This document shows, piece after piece, positions 20,546 through 32,361 of a stretch of DNA of 64,000 nucleotides. The stretch's first letter is position 1. Every line of letters begins with the position of its first letter. Under the pieces are notes generated by a model. It was not told where the DNA came from, did no database searches, and saw only the letters and a program-made list of their open reading frames with translations. The position numbers were made by a program, and so were the translations under genes. Source of the DNA: Corydoras sp. C115 (lineage: Eukaryota > Chordata > Actinopteri > Siluriformes > Callichthyidae); assembly GCA_019802505.1 (NCBI GenBank), contig JAFMOC010000038.1:3462501-3526500 (forward strand), given 5' to 3'.

Positions 20546-21862
20546 GATAGGTATGTACTAATGACGATTGCCAGGTCACTTCTGAATGATGTTTGCATGT
20601 TCTCCCTGTTTCTGCATTGGTATATTGCCACTATACAAATGGCAGTGCAAAATTGCCCTGTGGATGTGTGCATGAAAGTGTTTTTGTGGCAGGGATAGGT
20701 TAAGTGCTGGTTAAGTGCATAATTGGAAAGAACATACCAATGGTTGTTCATTTTAATTGAGCTGGCTCATTAAGTCTGCATTAATATAATAAGATATGTG
20801 GCGTTTATATGAACATTAACAGTTATTAGTGTTGCATCGTGCTGCATTCCTTACTGTCTCACAAGGACAAAGCCACAGAGCCAAAGCTGGGCCGTGTGGT
20901 CATCAGTTATCGATGACAATTAATCAATACCATAATGGTGTCATATCAAGAACAGACACAGCAGAAACGTCCCTCACCACCCCGCTGGTTTTAATCTCTC
21001 CATTCTTTGCCTCCTCCTTTTGTCCATCCCTTCTTCTCTGGATTCATTCCGTATCGATTTTCAGTTGTCATCTAATTGCTCTCCTGACAGCACAACAATA
21101 TGCCACTGTGATTGCCTCTCCCTCATCGTACCGGAGAATTACGGGCGTGTATAGGCGAGCCCAGATGCCGTGCAACACTCGGGAGAGCTTTTCCACCGAG
21201 TTTTTGGTCATTGATAAGAAATGATTAATTTACTGAGCTCGAGTGGCCTTCATTTGCAGCAGGAGATTTATAAAGAGAGGAGGATTCTGGGCAATCCCTC
21301 AGGGACGGGGCAGTCAAGTTTGTGCCTGACAGATATTTTTCAGAAAAGCGTGACAGCCTCGGGTGAGGTAAGTTGGATTTCTTGCGCAAATTAATCCGCA
21401 GGCCACGGCGGAGCAAAAACGGTCAGTGATTATTTCTGTGTAAGAAAAAGTTTCTTGTCTTTGGTTGAAGTTTGATTTAACGCGACTTTGCTCACTTTAA
21501 TAAGACCACATCAAAGTCAGGAATGCCGAGTCGGTGTTCTGCCAAAAACTGTTTTTACTTCATCAATCATTTCAAACTAATTTGCTTTCCACTTAGTTTC
21601 TCCATTATTTTAGCATTATTTGGAAATGAAACAAAATCAGTCAACCCAAGTCTTAGTACACTAATGCCTTCTGTCTTAATAGCATTGTCCACACACATAT
21701 TTATGGCTAAAATGCATTAGCTTAATTTTAGTCTACCTCAGAGTTCAAACCTGGGTAACTCTTATCCCTCATATACACCACTAATCAATTGTATCGGGGT
21801 CGATGTGGCTGAACCCCATTAATAATGAGACTTCAGTAGCTGTTATTTAATATATACCCAGG
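20546..21862. other. Long unique stretch, candidate conserved non-coding DNA
   Basis: After a SINE-1 scrap at 20590-20620 there are 1.2 kb without repeats. 20870-21420 has balanced composition and homeodomain-like cores (GACAATTAATCAAT, AAATGATTAATTTACTG). No splice-framed ORF. Function unknown. Confidence 0.3.
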
Positions 21863-22140
21863 ACAGCACGGTGGCTTAGTGGTTAGCACGTTCACCTCTC
21901 AGCGCTAGGGATCCCTGGTTCGGATCCAAATCTGGGTGGAGTTTCCGTGTTCTCCCCGTGTTCTTGTGAGTTTCTTCCGGGTTCTCCAGTTTTCTCCTAC
22001 AGTCCAAAAGCATGGATCAAGGTCAATTGAATTTTCCAAATTGGGGCCTAGCACCTGAAATGTTCTCCCTTGGATGTGCATGGGGAACCCCCCGCGACCC
22101 TAGTACAGGATAAAGTGGAAGATAATGGATGGATGGATGG
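21863..22140 (+). mobile_element. SINE-1 copy, full head, distal deletion
   Basis: GCACGGTGGCTTAGTGGTTA head; B box GGTTCGGATCC. The body jumps from CCAAATTGG to GCCTAGCACCTGAAATG, losing about 90 bp. Tail (GGAT)n. Confidence 0.9.
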
Positions 22141-22149
22141 ATGGATGGA

Positions 22150-22216
22150 TGATAGATAGGTGATAGATTGGCACCCTGTCCTGGGTGTATCTGCCCAGTG
22201 CCCAAAACCTTCTGGG
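22150..22216 (+). mobile_element. SINE-1 mid-body fragment
   Basis: GTGATAGATTGGCACCCTGT, GGGTGTATCTGCCCAGTGCC. It supplies much of the piece missing from the adjacent copy, so the two may be parts of one rearranged element. Confidence 0.75.
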
Positions 22217-23115
22217 AGATATCCAGAACGTGGGGAGATATCCATTTTCATGAATACCCGGCTACGTGTGGACTAGGCCTCAGAACAGTGCTGGTGAAGA
22301 TTTTATAAAAGACTTTTAAAAGGGTTTCGACTCTCTTACTTTCAACTCAAGATTCAAAAATAAATGCAACTCTGAAAAGTAGTACGCTACAATAAATAAT
22401 GCTGTTAGAACAATGCCACTGTGCAAAAACACTCGTTAATCAAGGATAAAGATGATGCAATTAGATAACTTTGATTTTTGTAGCCAGGCTGTGTATGATG
22501 TAATGGCGCCGGAGTCGTTTTGAACGAAGTCTAGCTGTCTCTGACGTGTATGTATATAACAACGCTGAAAGTTAAATGTTAACATCAATGTCTACAGTCT
22601 CATCTCCAGACTTGTTTGCAGATTCTTTGCTTGGGGTTCGGGTTCTGTTTGGGAAGGAGGGCGCTGTCTCGCATTCAGGCCACAGGCATGTCCAGTCTCC
22701 CTTTTGTAAACACTTGATAAGCAGAACCAGAAAGGAATCCCATTTACAATTCACTCAGCCTGGCCAGAGCCAGCTCCGGAGTCCTGTGGGAGCTTTTCTC
22801 TGACGAAAGGAGCTTTTCAGAACGTTAATGTCAAAGAGAAGACAGCTGATCACCTACTCGTAGAAAACGAATTCAGACGGAACGCCAGCAGAGCGAAAGA
22901 GAAATGCTGAAAGACAGGGTTCTGTCACCCTTATTAATTTAGAACCCCTGCGCCTCTGCGAAGACAATTTTGTCATCTAATACCCAAGAATTTGTTTCTC
23001 CACCTGTATGAGAGAATGTAACAGTTAATACTAAAATCTGATTTACGATACGATCACTGATCACGTTCTTTATAATGTGATCTATAAATAGTATATAGTT
23101 CTATATAGTTCTGAA
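22217..23115. other. Unique stretch
   Basis: Repeat-free; 22490-22960 has balanced composition. No protein family recognised in the short ORFs. Confidence 0.3.
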
Positions 23116-23119
23116 AGGT

Positions 23120-23445
23120 TCGATGATGGGGGGCTTAGTGATTGGTACGTCTGCCTCTCAGCTCTGGGGATCCAGGTTTGAATCCCGATCTGGATGGATT
23201 TTCCATGTTCTTCTCGTGTCCACATGGGTTTCCTCTGGGTTCTACAGTTTCCTCCCACAGCCCAAAAACATAAATTCAGGGTAAATGCTCTAAATTGCCC
23301 CATATTGTGTGTGTCTGTATAAGTAAGTGTGTGCCCAGTGATTGATTGGTGCCCTGTCCTGGGTGTATCTACCCTGGATGGGTACACCCCCCCCCTCTTC
23401 TTCCACATCCCTTGCACTAGATAAAGAAAAAGATAATGAATAAAT
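23120..23445 (+). mobile_element. SINE-1 copy
   Basis: GGGCTTAGTGATTGGTACGT head, B box GGTTTGAATCC, body through CCCTGTCCTGGGTGTATC, a short deletion, ending AAAAAGATAATGAATAAATA. Confidence 0.88.
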
Positions 23446-23910
23446 AAATAAGTAAATACATTTAAACTGTAATACTAAGCCTGAAACCGTCTACTATGTG
23501 GCCTAAGCTATATTATGTTTTAAGCAATACTTAATCTGTAATTCATGTATATAAATTATATAATTGGGATAAAGGAAAATTGCTTTTATGGTAGATTTAA
23601 TGCAAAGCTTTAGTTGTTCGTACAGCGCTAATACGTGTCCTTTTTATGTCCTGGAGATTGTGTAGCCCCGTACATTGTTTACTACGTCTGCATTTATTAA
23701 AAAAGGACAGTGCCGCGGCTGCCTGGTTATTCTTTATACAATATACATAAGCTGTTAAAAGCGGATGGGTGATAACACCGAGAGTAATGGCAAGAGTAAG
23801 AGAGGGATAATAAGTGCGTCGTTTCGACTCCTTTACTTCCAATATTTTCCCCACAGCTGCTGCATAATCAGGACCTACTGTCAAACCTACCCTACATCAT
23901 CCAGTGAGTG

Positions 23911-23915
<5 letters not shown>
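23446..23915. other. Unique stretch
   Basis: No feature recognised. Confidence 0.3.

Positions 23916-23953
<38 letters not shown>
23916..23953. repeat. (GT)n microsatellite
   Basis: Nineteen near-perfect GT units. Confidence 0.97.
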
Positions 23954-23955
<2 letters not shown>

Positions 23956-24224
23956 TTATTCCTGCTCTGCACTGGAGCAGGAATAGAATGAAAAACTGAT
24001 ACACTGGTCATTTTTGGGTCTATATGATGACAGTGCAGATGCCAGAGGGCATGACAAGCTGAAGACATTCCAGACTGTTAACAGTCACAACCCCACAGCA
24101 TTCTCGGATGTGCCGCTGTAATGAGCAGATCCTGGATTATACACCGACGAACAAGCACATAAATCTAGACATCCACATCCACATACAGGAACCGGCCATT
24201 TTATTAGGTCCACCTTCACTTAAT

Positions 24225-24289
24225 ACTGTAAATCTGTTTTGTGGACAGTGTACTGTACTGTAAAAAGCGCCATATAAATAAATCACTTG
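24225..24289 (+). repeat. IR-3 repeat 3' end
   Basis: GTACTGTAAAAAGCGCCATA then TAAATAAATCACTTGA, matching the tail of the copy ending near 30780. A SINE-1 inserted next to this tail. Confidence 0.7.
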
Positions 24290-24629
24290 AACTATATTAC
24301 GGGCGTCACGGTGGCTTAGTGGTTGGCACGTTTGCCTCTCAGCGGTAGGGATTCCCGGTTTGAATCCCAATCTGGGTGGAGTTTCCATGTTTTCCCCGTG
24401 TCCACGTGGGTTTCCTCCGGGTTCTCCGGTTTCCTCCCACAGTCTGAAAAGATGGATCAAGTCAATTGAATTCTGTGTGAGGGAGGGTGTGCCCAGCAAT
24501 AGATTGGCGCCCTGTCCTGAGTGTATCTGCCCAGCGCACGAGATGTTCTGGATGGGCATGGGGAACCCCCTGTGACCCTAGTAGAGGATAAAGCGGAAGA
24601 TAATGGATGGATGGATGGAACTATATTAC
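24289..24629 (+). mobile_element. SINE-1 copy with 12-bp target duplication
   Basis: GAACTATATTAC lies on both sides (24289-24300 and 24618-24629). Head CACGGTGGCTTAGTGG, B box GGTTTGAATCC; a deletion removes the CCCCATATAG segment. Tail (GGAT)n. Confidence 0.92.
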
Positions 24630-25340
24630 TACGTATATTACTGGACTACACGTCATGTATGTTGCACGTAGTTCTATTTTAACTTCTTCCATTCAGGAGA
24701 ATAAATAAATTATCTATGAACTGAACCTTTTATTCCGAAACAGACTTGAGTAGAAGAGTCAAACAGATAAGAGAGATTATTCAATTTTATGTAACAACAA
24801 AAGCCCAGAAATTAAAAGCCAACAATGATGAATTTTCCGTTCGTGTTTACAGTCTAATCATAAGTGAAGTGAACTCATCACGCTGTCTAAATAATAACAT
24901 TTTTCTTGTTTACAACCTTTCTTGCGCTTTGTGCTGCTCAGTTTTCACCTCTATTAATTTCAGCACCTCTCCCCCCATTCTCCTCAAATAAAATGCCCCT
25001 GCTGGTTGATTGATGAGGGTTTAATATATTCTGGGACAGAAAGATAAAAGAAAAAAAAAAAAACAGATAAACAACGAAGCAGCAATAATGAAAGCTTTCA
25101 TTGTAAAGTGAGGAAAGGAACAAAAGATTGAAAACAAATATAGATAGAACATCAAAAATATTTTAAAGAATTTGAAGCTATAGCAATATAGAGACATACA
25201 ATATAGACCTTTATTACAAGCAAGGTCGTGAAACCTTGAAGTTCTTAACCCACGTAAACACAGGTTACATGAGAGCGTCTCTAAATGCATACCAACCACG
25301 TTAATAAAACGACCTCCACATATAAACAGCTTTATAAAAC
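24630..25340. other. Unique AT-rich stretch
   Basis: Includes a poly(A) tract near 25050. No gene or repeat recognised. Confidence 0.35.
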
Positions 25341-25344
25341 AGGT

Positions 25345-25565
25345 AGCCTAGGTCCCTAAATCTGATTGGCTGAGCCTTGACATTACTGACAATAAAACAC
25401 ACCTCTGAGTGCTTCACATTCGTATCAATGTGACATCACATTATTTTAAATCATGTATCATAAATAATACAGAGAGCCAAATACTGATGAGCACTAAACC
25501 GGTATCCTGTTACTCAGTGATCAGTGTTCACTTTAAAAATCAGACTAGATTACGTCGTGGAAGAC
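25345..25565 (-). repeat. IR-7 repeat, inverted copy
   Basis: CTAAATCTGATTGGCTGAGC, GACATTACTGACAATAAAAC, ACATTCGTATCAATGTGA and GTTACTCAGTGATCAGTGTT are the reverse complements of segments at 36423-36735. A Tc1-like relic abuts its right end. Confidence 0.75.
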
Positions 25566-25990
25566 ATGGAAGACCCAAGACCTGGCTGAGACTAGCTATA
25601 ATATTAATTCTAATTTATATCAAAGCTATTTAATGAGATTGATGTCCGTGCTTTGTGTGGGCCAATCAAGGTCTTCCAAATATTACTCACACAGCTACGT
25701 TTTTATTGACCTTGCTTTGTGTACCGGGTCGCAGGTATTCTATAACCGAGGGTCTACCCAAAAATGCTTCTACAAAGCTTGACACGCAAAAATAAATAGG
25801 TAGATACCTAAAGTTTATACACCTGTGGCAAAGAAATTGAATAAAATATCTGTATTTAATGTCCCTACTTTTGTCCCTATATATTGTGTAAACACCTGAC
25901 AAATCCACCTTCTGCTAACTGCTAATCATAGAGAATTACATTCTAAATGCCAAAATAAAACTCAACATTATTCGAGTAAACATTATTTGT
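25566..25990 (-). pseudogene. Tc1-like transposase relic, unit 1
   Basis: Read on the minus strand, 25630-25676 gives E-D-L-D-W-P-T-Q-S-T-D-I-N-L-I-K, clearly derived from the Tc1 family motif ELDWPAQSPDLNPIE whose Glu is the third catalytic residue; here that position is Lys. The element's other end (TTATACACCTGTGGCAAAG, TCCCTATATATTGTG) lies at 25815-25890, so most of the transposase gene is deleted. Repeated at 26000-26600. Confidence 0.85.
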
Positions 25991-25999
25991 TTTAGACTG

Positions 26000-26600
26000 G
26001 CCGGAATATCAATTCTAATTCATCTCAATGGTGTTTAATGAGGTTGATGTCCGAGCTTTGTGTGGGCCAAACAAGGTTTTTCAAATATAACTCACACAAA
26101 TCCGTTTTTATGGACCTTGCTTTGTGTACTGGGGTACAGGTATCCATCCATTATCTTGTTCCCATGCCCATCCAGGGGAGAACGTCTCAGGCGCTGGGCA
26201 GATATACAGGACAGGGCGCCAATCTATGGTTGGGCACACACTCACTCACACAAACACACTCTATATGGGGCAATTTGGAGAATTCAATTGACTTGATCCA
26301 TGTTTTTAGACTGTGGGAGGAAACCGGAGAACCCAGAGGAAACCCACGCAGACACGGGGAGAACATGGAAACTCCACCCAGATGGGGATTCGAACCAGGA
26401 ATCCCTAGGATAATGTGATAACCACTAAGCCACCGTGCTGCACGGGGGGAGCAAAAATGCTTCTACAAAGCTTGATACACACTAAAATAAATGGCTAGAT
26501 ACTTAAGTTGATACCCCAGTTGCAAACCAGTTTGTCCCTATATATTGTGTAAACACCCGTCAAGTTTCACATACTAAATGCCGCAATAATACTCAACATT
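26000..26600 (-). pseudogene. Tc1-like transposase relic, unit 2, split by SINE-1
   Basis: Tandem duplicate of the previous unit: the minus strand at 26034-26081 gives N-L-V-W-P-T-Q-S-S-D-I-N-L-I-K, and AAAATGCTTCTACAAAGCTT plus TCCCTATATATTGTGTAAAC recur. A SINE-1 (26142-26446) lies between TGTGTACTGGGGTACAGG and GGGGGAGCAAAAATGCTTC. Non-functional. Confidence 0.85.
26142..26446 (-). mobile_element. SINE-1 nested in Tc1-like relic
   Basis: TATCCATCCATTATCTTG on the left, lacking the CCGCTTTATCC segment; the rest is near consensus to AAGCCACCGTGCTGC. It dates SINE-1 movement as later than the Tc1 tandem duplication, because unit 1 lacks it. Confidence 0.9.
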
Positions 26601-27505
26601 TTTTCATTCAATTCAGTTTGTCATGGTTATGATTTCCCAATCCTATTTATAAAACTCAAGTGAGCATTCAGTGGTATTTAATATTCAACTGTGTATACAC
26701 CACTGTGTATACATGTTCCCCCAATAAACACACACATACACTTGAGTGACCAACCTTATTTAAATGCAGGTACACAAACAGGATAAACGTATGCATGCAC
26801 GCACATCCTTCCTCATCCTGTCAGAAGTTGGCTTTAGATTCCATCTTCCAATTTACAGCTGCCAACAGAAGCAAACACTGGAATCATTATGCAAATTCCC
26901 TAGACAGAAAAATATGAAAATATAGATCAGCTGCCCATCAAAAGTTATTCCGAAGAAGAATGAGTGCATTTACACTCTCATTCCATCTCACCAAACCGCA
27001 GGCTTCACTTCACTCTCCACTAACTCACGTTCAAGGTCTTTAATAGTCACGTAAAATTGTATGGAATACCAAAAACTCAACAGTAAGTCTAATTCAAAGT
27101 GATGGTCTGTGGGTAGAGTTCACGCGAGTGCATTTCGTTATGATTACTTATCAAGTAATTATTGGATGGAACCAGAGCAAACACATTCATGCAGATAGCA
27201 GTTGAAAGGAAAATAGGATAGTGAATAGCTATTAACTATTGCAAATGAGAGGTTAGTAAAGTTGGCTGGCCCTGGCTGGATGTGTGACGTGGGGTTTTAT
27301 AGATAATGTGTGGAAATGAGATCTGGAGGAAACGTTTCATTCAGACACACAGGCACTGTTTCAGTGCAATAATTAATAACTCACATTCCGATGAGTGGTT
27401 TCAGTTTAAAACTAAAAAAAGGTCATAAACATTCTGTAGTTTGATGGAGTAGAGAGTATTTGCATTTAAACTGACTTATAAAGCAACACAAATGCTCAGA
27501 TATGG
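26601..27505. other. Unique stretch
   Basis: No ORF of note. 26820-26960 carries an octamer-like ATGCAAAT and balanced composition. Possible conserved non-coding DNA, unproven. Confidence 0.3.
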
Positions 27506-27508
27506 AAA

Positions 27509-27879
27509 TTGTTAATAATCCATCTATTATCTTCCACTTTATCCTTTACTTGGGTTGTGGGGGGGGTTCCCCATGCCCATCCAGGGGAGAACGTTTCGGG
27601 CACTGGGCAGATACACCCAGGACAGGACACCAATCTAATTGCTGGGCACACACTCACTCACACAGGCGCACTCTATATGGGGCAATTTGGAGAATGATCT
27701 TGACTTGATCCATGTTGATCCATTGGACTGTGGGAGGAAATCGGAGAACCCGGAGGAAACCCACGCAGACACGGGGAGAACATGGAAACTCCACCCAGAT
27801 TGGGATTCGAACCGGGAATCCCTAGTGCTGAGAGGAGAATGTGCTAACCACTAAGCCACCATGCCGCCCTTTGTTAATA
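27509..27879 (-). mobile_element. SINE-1 copy with 9-bp target duplication
   Basis: TTGTTAATA flanks both sides (27509-27517 and 27871-27879). Full length; B box GGATTCGAACC (reverse). Ends CTAAGCCACCATGCCGCCC. Confidence 0.92.
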
Positions 27880-27914
27880 GTCAATAATAATAATTAATTG
27901 TAATTGATAAATAG

Positions 27915-28112
27915 GGGCATGTTCACATCTTAGTGCTGGGGATTCCCATTTTGAATCTCAATGTGGGTGGAGTTTCCATGCTTTCCTCGTGTCCACGTGG
28001 GTTTCCTTCAGGTTCTCCAGTTTCCTCCCACAGTCCAAATACATGGATTCAAGGTAAATCTAACACTTTTAATTGTCTCATATAGAGTATGTGTTTGTGT
28101 GTGTGTGTGTGT
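27915..28112 (+). mobile_element. SINE-1 5' half ending in (GT)n
   Basis: GGGCATGTTCACATCTTAGT, TTTGAATCTCAATGTGGG, CCTCCCACAGTCCAAATACA, then a GT run at 28095-28112. The distal half is absent. Confidence 0.85.
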
Positions 28113-29428
28113 GAAAAAGAAGGATGAATTTATTCAGGATTTTTGGTGAGTGTTAGTCTCCTAAATAATACTGCAATAATTTAATAAGGTTACTCTTGGC
28201 GGCTACACAAGTTATCTATCTGCGATGCAACCAGGAGATCTACGAGTACCTTTCCTATATCTATACTCCAACACGTCTGTCTTTTAAAATGGTTAAAATG
28301 CTTTTAGAGCTATGAAGACATGAGGGTACCCGAGTACCGGAGGGAACCTATCCCGACAGAAGGAGAACAAAGGAAAGAATTGAGCTCTTGTCACCAATCA
28401 ATACGCAGGAGTTGTGGGCCAGCAACACTACCTGCTGCACCTGCATCAGACTTCGCCACTTGTAAAAGTCTCGGCATTGTATAAATCCAAGCTGGTGACT
28501 GAGTGCAGCCGAACAATAGAAACACTTTCATATGAACATAAAGCTTTTCCAACATAAATTCTTCTAAGTGGCGACACACACACGCTTTACTAAGTCTCTA
28601 TAAATCTGGAAATAAAAGAAATGCAGTAAATTAAGTATTAAGTAGATTAAAAGTATGAAATTCTTGAACAGTCGACAGAAGGAGGAAGCACTGATGTTTC
28701 AAACAAGGGCTGCTTAGAGTCGCAGTCATCAGTATTCCCACAGAGGGCGAGAGGGTTGCCATATGCATGCACAAATCCTCCACACTACTTCATTTGTTCA
28801 TCTGCAACAGTGTGCATGTAAAATCATGCTGCATAGCCTGCTTGACTTTCCTCTTCTCTACTGAAATGGACTTCATCCAGCCCCGATGCTCCCCCTCCCC
28901 GATTTCACGGCTCCTTTCTGTTCGCTCTCGCTGTGATGTGCAGAGGCTGGTCATGCACACTAATAAGTCTCCCGGCTAACTTGCTCTGCTAATGCTCTAT
29001 GGTGCACGACAGCACCATTTACATCTCAGTGCCTTAGGGGAAGGAGGAAATGGGAAACTCCCTACCATAGCAGACTGGTATAAACATGCCCGTCAAATAG
29101 ACTGCTTTCCTTGTATGTAAAAAATGGTGCTGATGTTAGATTGGGTTGGGTTTGGACCTGAATGGTTGCTGCCTGCAAGATGATTCACAAACAGCAAAAA
29201 AATGAACCAAAAAAAACATATTTCAGTAGCTCATTCTTTAAGTGTCATATAAAGAGACATATGTCTATCATTTCTATGGAGTAATCCTTTTGCTACGGAC
29301 AATTCCTGATTGGTCACTGACACTGATGTGCAGCTTTGTCTATTGTCCCATATACTGCTATATACTTATACATATGTGAGGTTTCATTATTATAAGAAAA
29401 TATACTCAGATATTAAGATATTCTATAG
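28113..29428. other. Long unique stretch, candidate conserved non-coding DNA
   Basis: 1.3 kb without repeats. 28750-29040 is C-rich and balanced (e.g. CCCGATTTCACGGCTCCTTT). No supported exon. Confidence 0.3.
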
Positions 29429-29430
29429 AG

Positions 29431-29761
29431 AGGTGGCACGGTGATTTAGTGGTTAGCATCTGTCTGGGTATCCAGATTCGAATCCCAATCAGGTGGAGTT
29501 TCCATGTCGTCCCTGCATCTGCATGGGTTTTCCCCAGATATCCTGTTTCCTCCCACAGTACAAAAACATGGATTCAAGTCAATTGAGTTCTCCAAATTGC
29601 CCCATATAGAGTGTGTTTGAGTGAGTGAGTGTGTGTGTGCCCAGCAATGGATTGGCGCCCTGTTATGGGTGTATCTGCCCAGCGCTCGAGACATTCTCCC
29701 CTGGATGGGCATAGGGAACCCCACCGCGACCCTAATAGAGGATAAAGCGGATGATAATGAA

Positions 29762-29765
<4 letters not shown>
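29431..29765 (+). mobile_element. SINE-1 copy with tail grown into (AT)n
   Basis: GAGGTGGCACGGTGATTTAG head, B box GATTCGAATCC, body near consensus, GCGGATGATAATGAATGA then directly an (AT)n array. Confidence 0.9.

Positions 29766-29835
<70 letters not shown>
29765..29835. repeat. (AT)n microsatellite at SINE tail
   Basis: About 35 perfect AT units seeded at the SINE-1 tail; AGAAGATAATGAGATGAGAT just after (29842) is another SINE tail scrap. Confidence 0.97.
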
Positions 29836-29841
<6 letters not shown>

Positions 29842-30560
29842 GAAGATAATGAGATGAGATAAGATACAATTATATTGAAATTATTAGATATGAGATGTGA
29901 GAGATGAGTTTAGTTGCCAAAAGCTTATTAAATTTATGGCAGTCATTGTCTTGCAGAAAAGAGTCTGTTATAGAGTGAAAATAATCTGGATAATTAGAAG
30001 AATGAGGTGCTTAATGGATCCTTGTTGTTGAAGTGAAATTCTCTGTGTACTAAACGTCTATCTCCAGCAGCAGGGGGTCTATGAATTCCAGTATGATTAA
30101 ATGGCAAGAGGATCTTCATCCTGAAAAGAGTTTTTCAGTTATGCATTAAAGAGTTTTGTTAGAAAACAAGCTTGGTCTGAATTTTTTTTTTATATAATAA
30201 GCTCTTCCCTTAAACCTTATATACCCTCTCAGCACCTGGAGTCCACATATGTGTTATATATAAATTTTAGGTTGCCTAGATCACCATATTAGTGTATTGT
30301 GGAAAAAGACGATTCTTTGTTTTTACAATTATTAGGACCAAATTGTAAAGAGAGATTAAAAATGCAGGCTCTGCAAGAGTACAGGTCGCAGGACAATACT
30401 ATATAATAATTACAATTTACAATACAATAATTGAATTTATATGATTTTAGTTCTTAAATGTACACTGTAATCTTTACTGTCTGCCCTCTGAGCATTTGCT
30501 ATTGTTTTGTAGTTATCTTACTGACATCATTGAATACACCTGACAGGTGAATTAACTTAT
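29836..30560. other. Unique AT-rich stretch
   Basis: No supported feature beyond the SINE tail scrap at 29842-29861. Confidence 0.35.
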
Positions 30561-30562
30561 AT

Positions 30563-30785
30563 GTTGTTGCTGCCTGGCCGCTCAAGGAGGATGAGTCCCC
30601 CACTGAGTCTTGGTCCTCCCACGGTTTCTTCCTTAAATAACAGCATAAAAGGGAGTTTTTTCTTGCCACTGTCGCTTTGGCTTGCTCTTTGGGGGTTTAA
30701 AGGCTTTTCATTCTGTAAAGCTGCTTTGTGACAATGTACTGTTGTAAAAAGCGCTATATAAATAAATAACTTGACTTGACTTGAC
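30563..30785 (+). repeat. IR-3 repeat, 3' part
   Basis: GGAGGATGAGTCCCCCACTG, CTTGCCACTGTCGCTTTGGC, TAAAGCTGCTTTGTGACAAT, GTAAAAAGCGCTATATAAAT, then repeated TTGAC. A common teleost interspersed repeat by memory; here also at 24225, 31222 and 37884. Confidence 0.8.
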
Positions 30786-31220
30786 TTATATACATAACAA
30801 CTCTAATTAAGAGGGGTGGGACTTAGTGAGTCAAGTACAAGTAAATCGTCCTGGGAGTAATTCGTAAATGCTTCCACTTTCTAAAACTAACATCTACAAT
30901 TGACAGTGACATCTACAAAAAAAGGAAATGGGCAACCGTCTTGTAGCAAGGTGGCGTTTTATGACATAACACAAACTAGTGACCACTTTGGAACGTTTAG
31001 AACACTTAAGTGAATATGTGCATGTACACGTACCATGTCCACTGTCCCACCAGTCTTGTCTCACCAGCGTTTAGATGGAAACTCTCTCCCCACGGCATAT
31101 TATGTCACAGCTTATTAAGCTACACACTACATCAAATCGAGCTAGATCAGCTGCGTTAATCAATATTCCTGATCAAACCCTCGGCTTTACCTTCCTCCCT
31201 CTTCCCCAGAACCACCACAA
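30786..31220. other. Unique stretch
   Basis: No supported feature. A 90-residue ORF from 31075 overlaps IR-3 and is not a gene. Confidence 0.35.
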
Positions 31221-31221
31221 G

Positions 31222-31340
31222 TACACTTTCACAAAGCAGCTTTTCAGTTTTATAAGCCTTCAAACCCCCAAAGAGCAAACCAAAGCGACAGTGGCAAGAA
31301 AAAAAATTTCCCGTTATGTTGTTATTGTGAGGACCAAGAC
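31222..31340 (-). repeat. IR-3 repeat, 3' part, reverse
   Basis: CACTTTCACAAAGCAGCTTT, CAAACCCCCAAAGAGCAAAC and GCGACAGTGGCAAGAAAAA. Continues into the tandem array that follows. Confidence 0.8.
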
Positions 31341-31915
31341 TCAGTGAGGGACTCATCCACCTTGAGCAGCCGGCAGCATCAATAGTGTAGGACAGCCATG
31401 TACAGATTGTGTGGTGATCATGTGACCCGTATTTAACAATTGGAAAACTATATAAGTCCATTGAGGACGTCCTGCAGGACTGCCAGTCCAGTTCAGTGAG
31501 GGACTCATCCTCCTTCAACGAGCAGACAGCATCTACAATGTATTACAGCCATCGTGTACAGATTGTGATGATCAGATGACCATATTTAACAACAGAAAAA
31601 CTATATAAGTCCATTAAGGGCGTCCTGCAGGACTTCCAGTCCAATAAGAGGACCAAGGTTCATTGGGGGACTCATCCTCCTTCAACGAGCAGACAGCATC
31701 AACAGTGTAGGACAGCCATGTATAGACTGTGATGATCAGGTGACCATATTTAACAACAGAAAAACTATATAAGTCCATTAAGGGCGTCCTGCAGGACTGC
31801 CAGTCCAATTAGAAGACCAATGTTCATTGGGGGACTCATCCTCCTTGAACGAGCGGGCAGCATCTACAATGTATTACAGCCATCGTGTACAGATTGTGAT
31901 GATCAGGTGTTGGTA
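31341..31915 (-). repeat. Tandem array of an IR-3 internal unit, about 152-167 bp
   Basis: GGGACTCATCC starts recur near 31348, 31500, 31667 and 31831. Each unit carries GCAGCATC(A/T)ACA, a CAGCCATG-like segment, GATGATCA, ACTATATAAGTCCATT and CGTCCTGCAGGACT. The single-copy form is in the IR-3 at 37884-38190, so this is a local expansion. Confidence 0.9.
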
Positions 31916-32360
31916 TTTGGCCCATTTATGATCTATGACAGTATTAAAAAGAAGAATATATAATGCAGTGTAATATATACAGAGAGAGAGAGAGGTGTCA
32001 TTATAGGAGTACCTGATGAAGGAGGTGTGCAGATGTGTAGTACATTCAACAGTCCAGGCAGACCACTGCACTGCTATTTTAAAGCATCTGTTGCTATGGG
32101 GAACTCCTCCCCCTCCTCTTTTTCTCTCCCTTACTCTGTAATTTCTATGGCAACCCACCATTCACTCAACTAACTGCGTTCAGGACTTTTCCTACTGTGC
32201 CTCACTTGTTTTTTCCCCGAGTATTACATTCCTGTACTGCAGCGCTGAGCACAAAAGCTCGCAGAGTTTGCCAGGAAACTTATGTAGGAGAATAAGAATG
32301 ATGTATGCATCACATTCGGAGTAATACTTTCTGACTTGTTAGGTTGTGCACCAGTTTGCA
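31916..32360. other. Unique stretch
   Basis: Small (GA)n near 31980. No gene recognised. Confidence 0.35.
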
Positions 32361-32361
32361 G

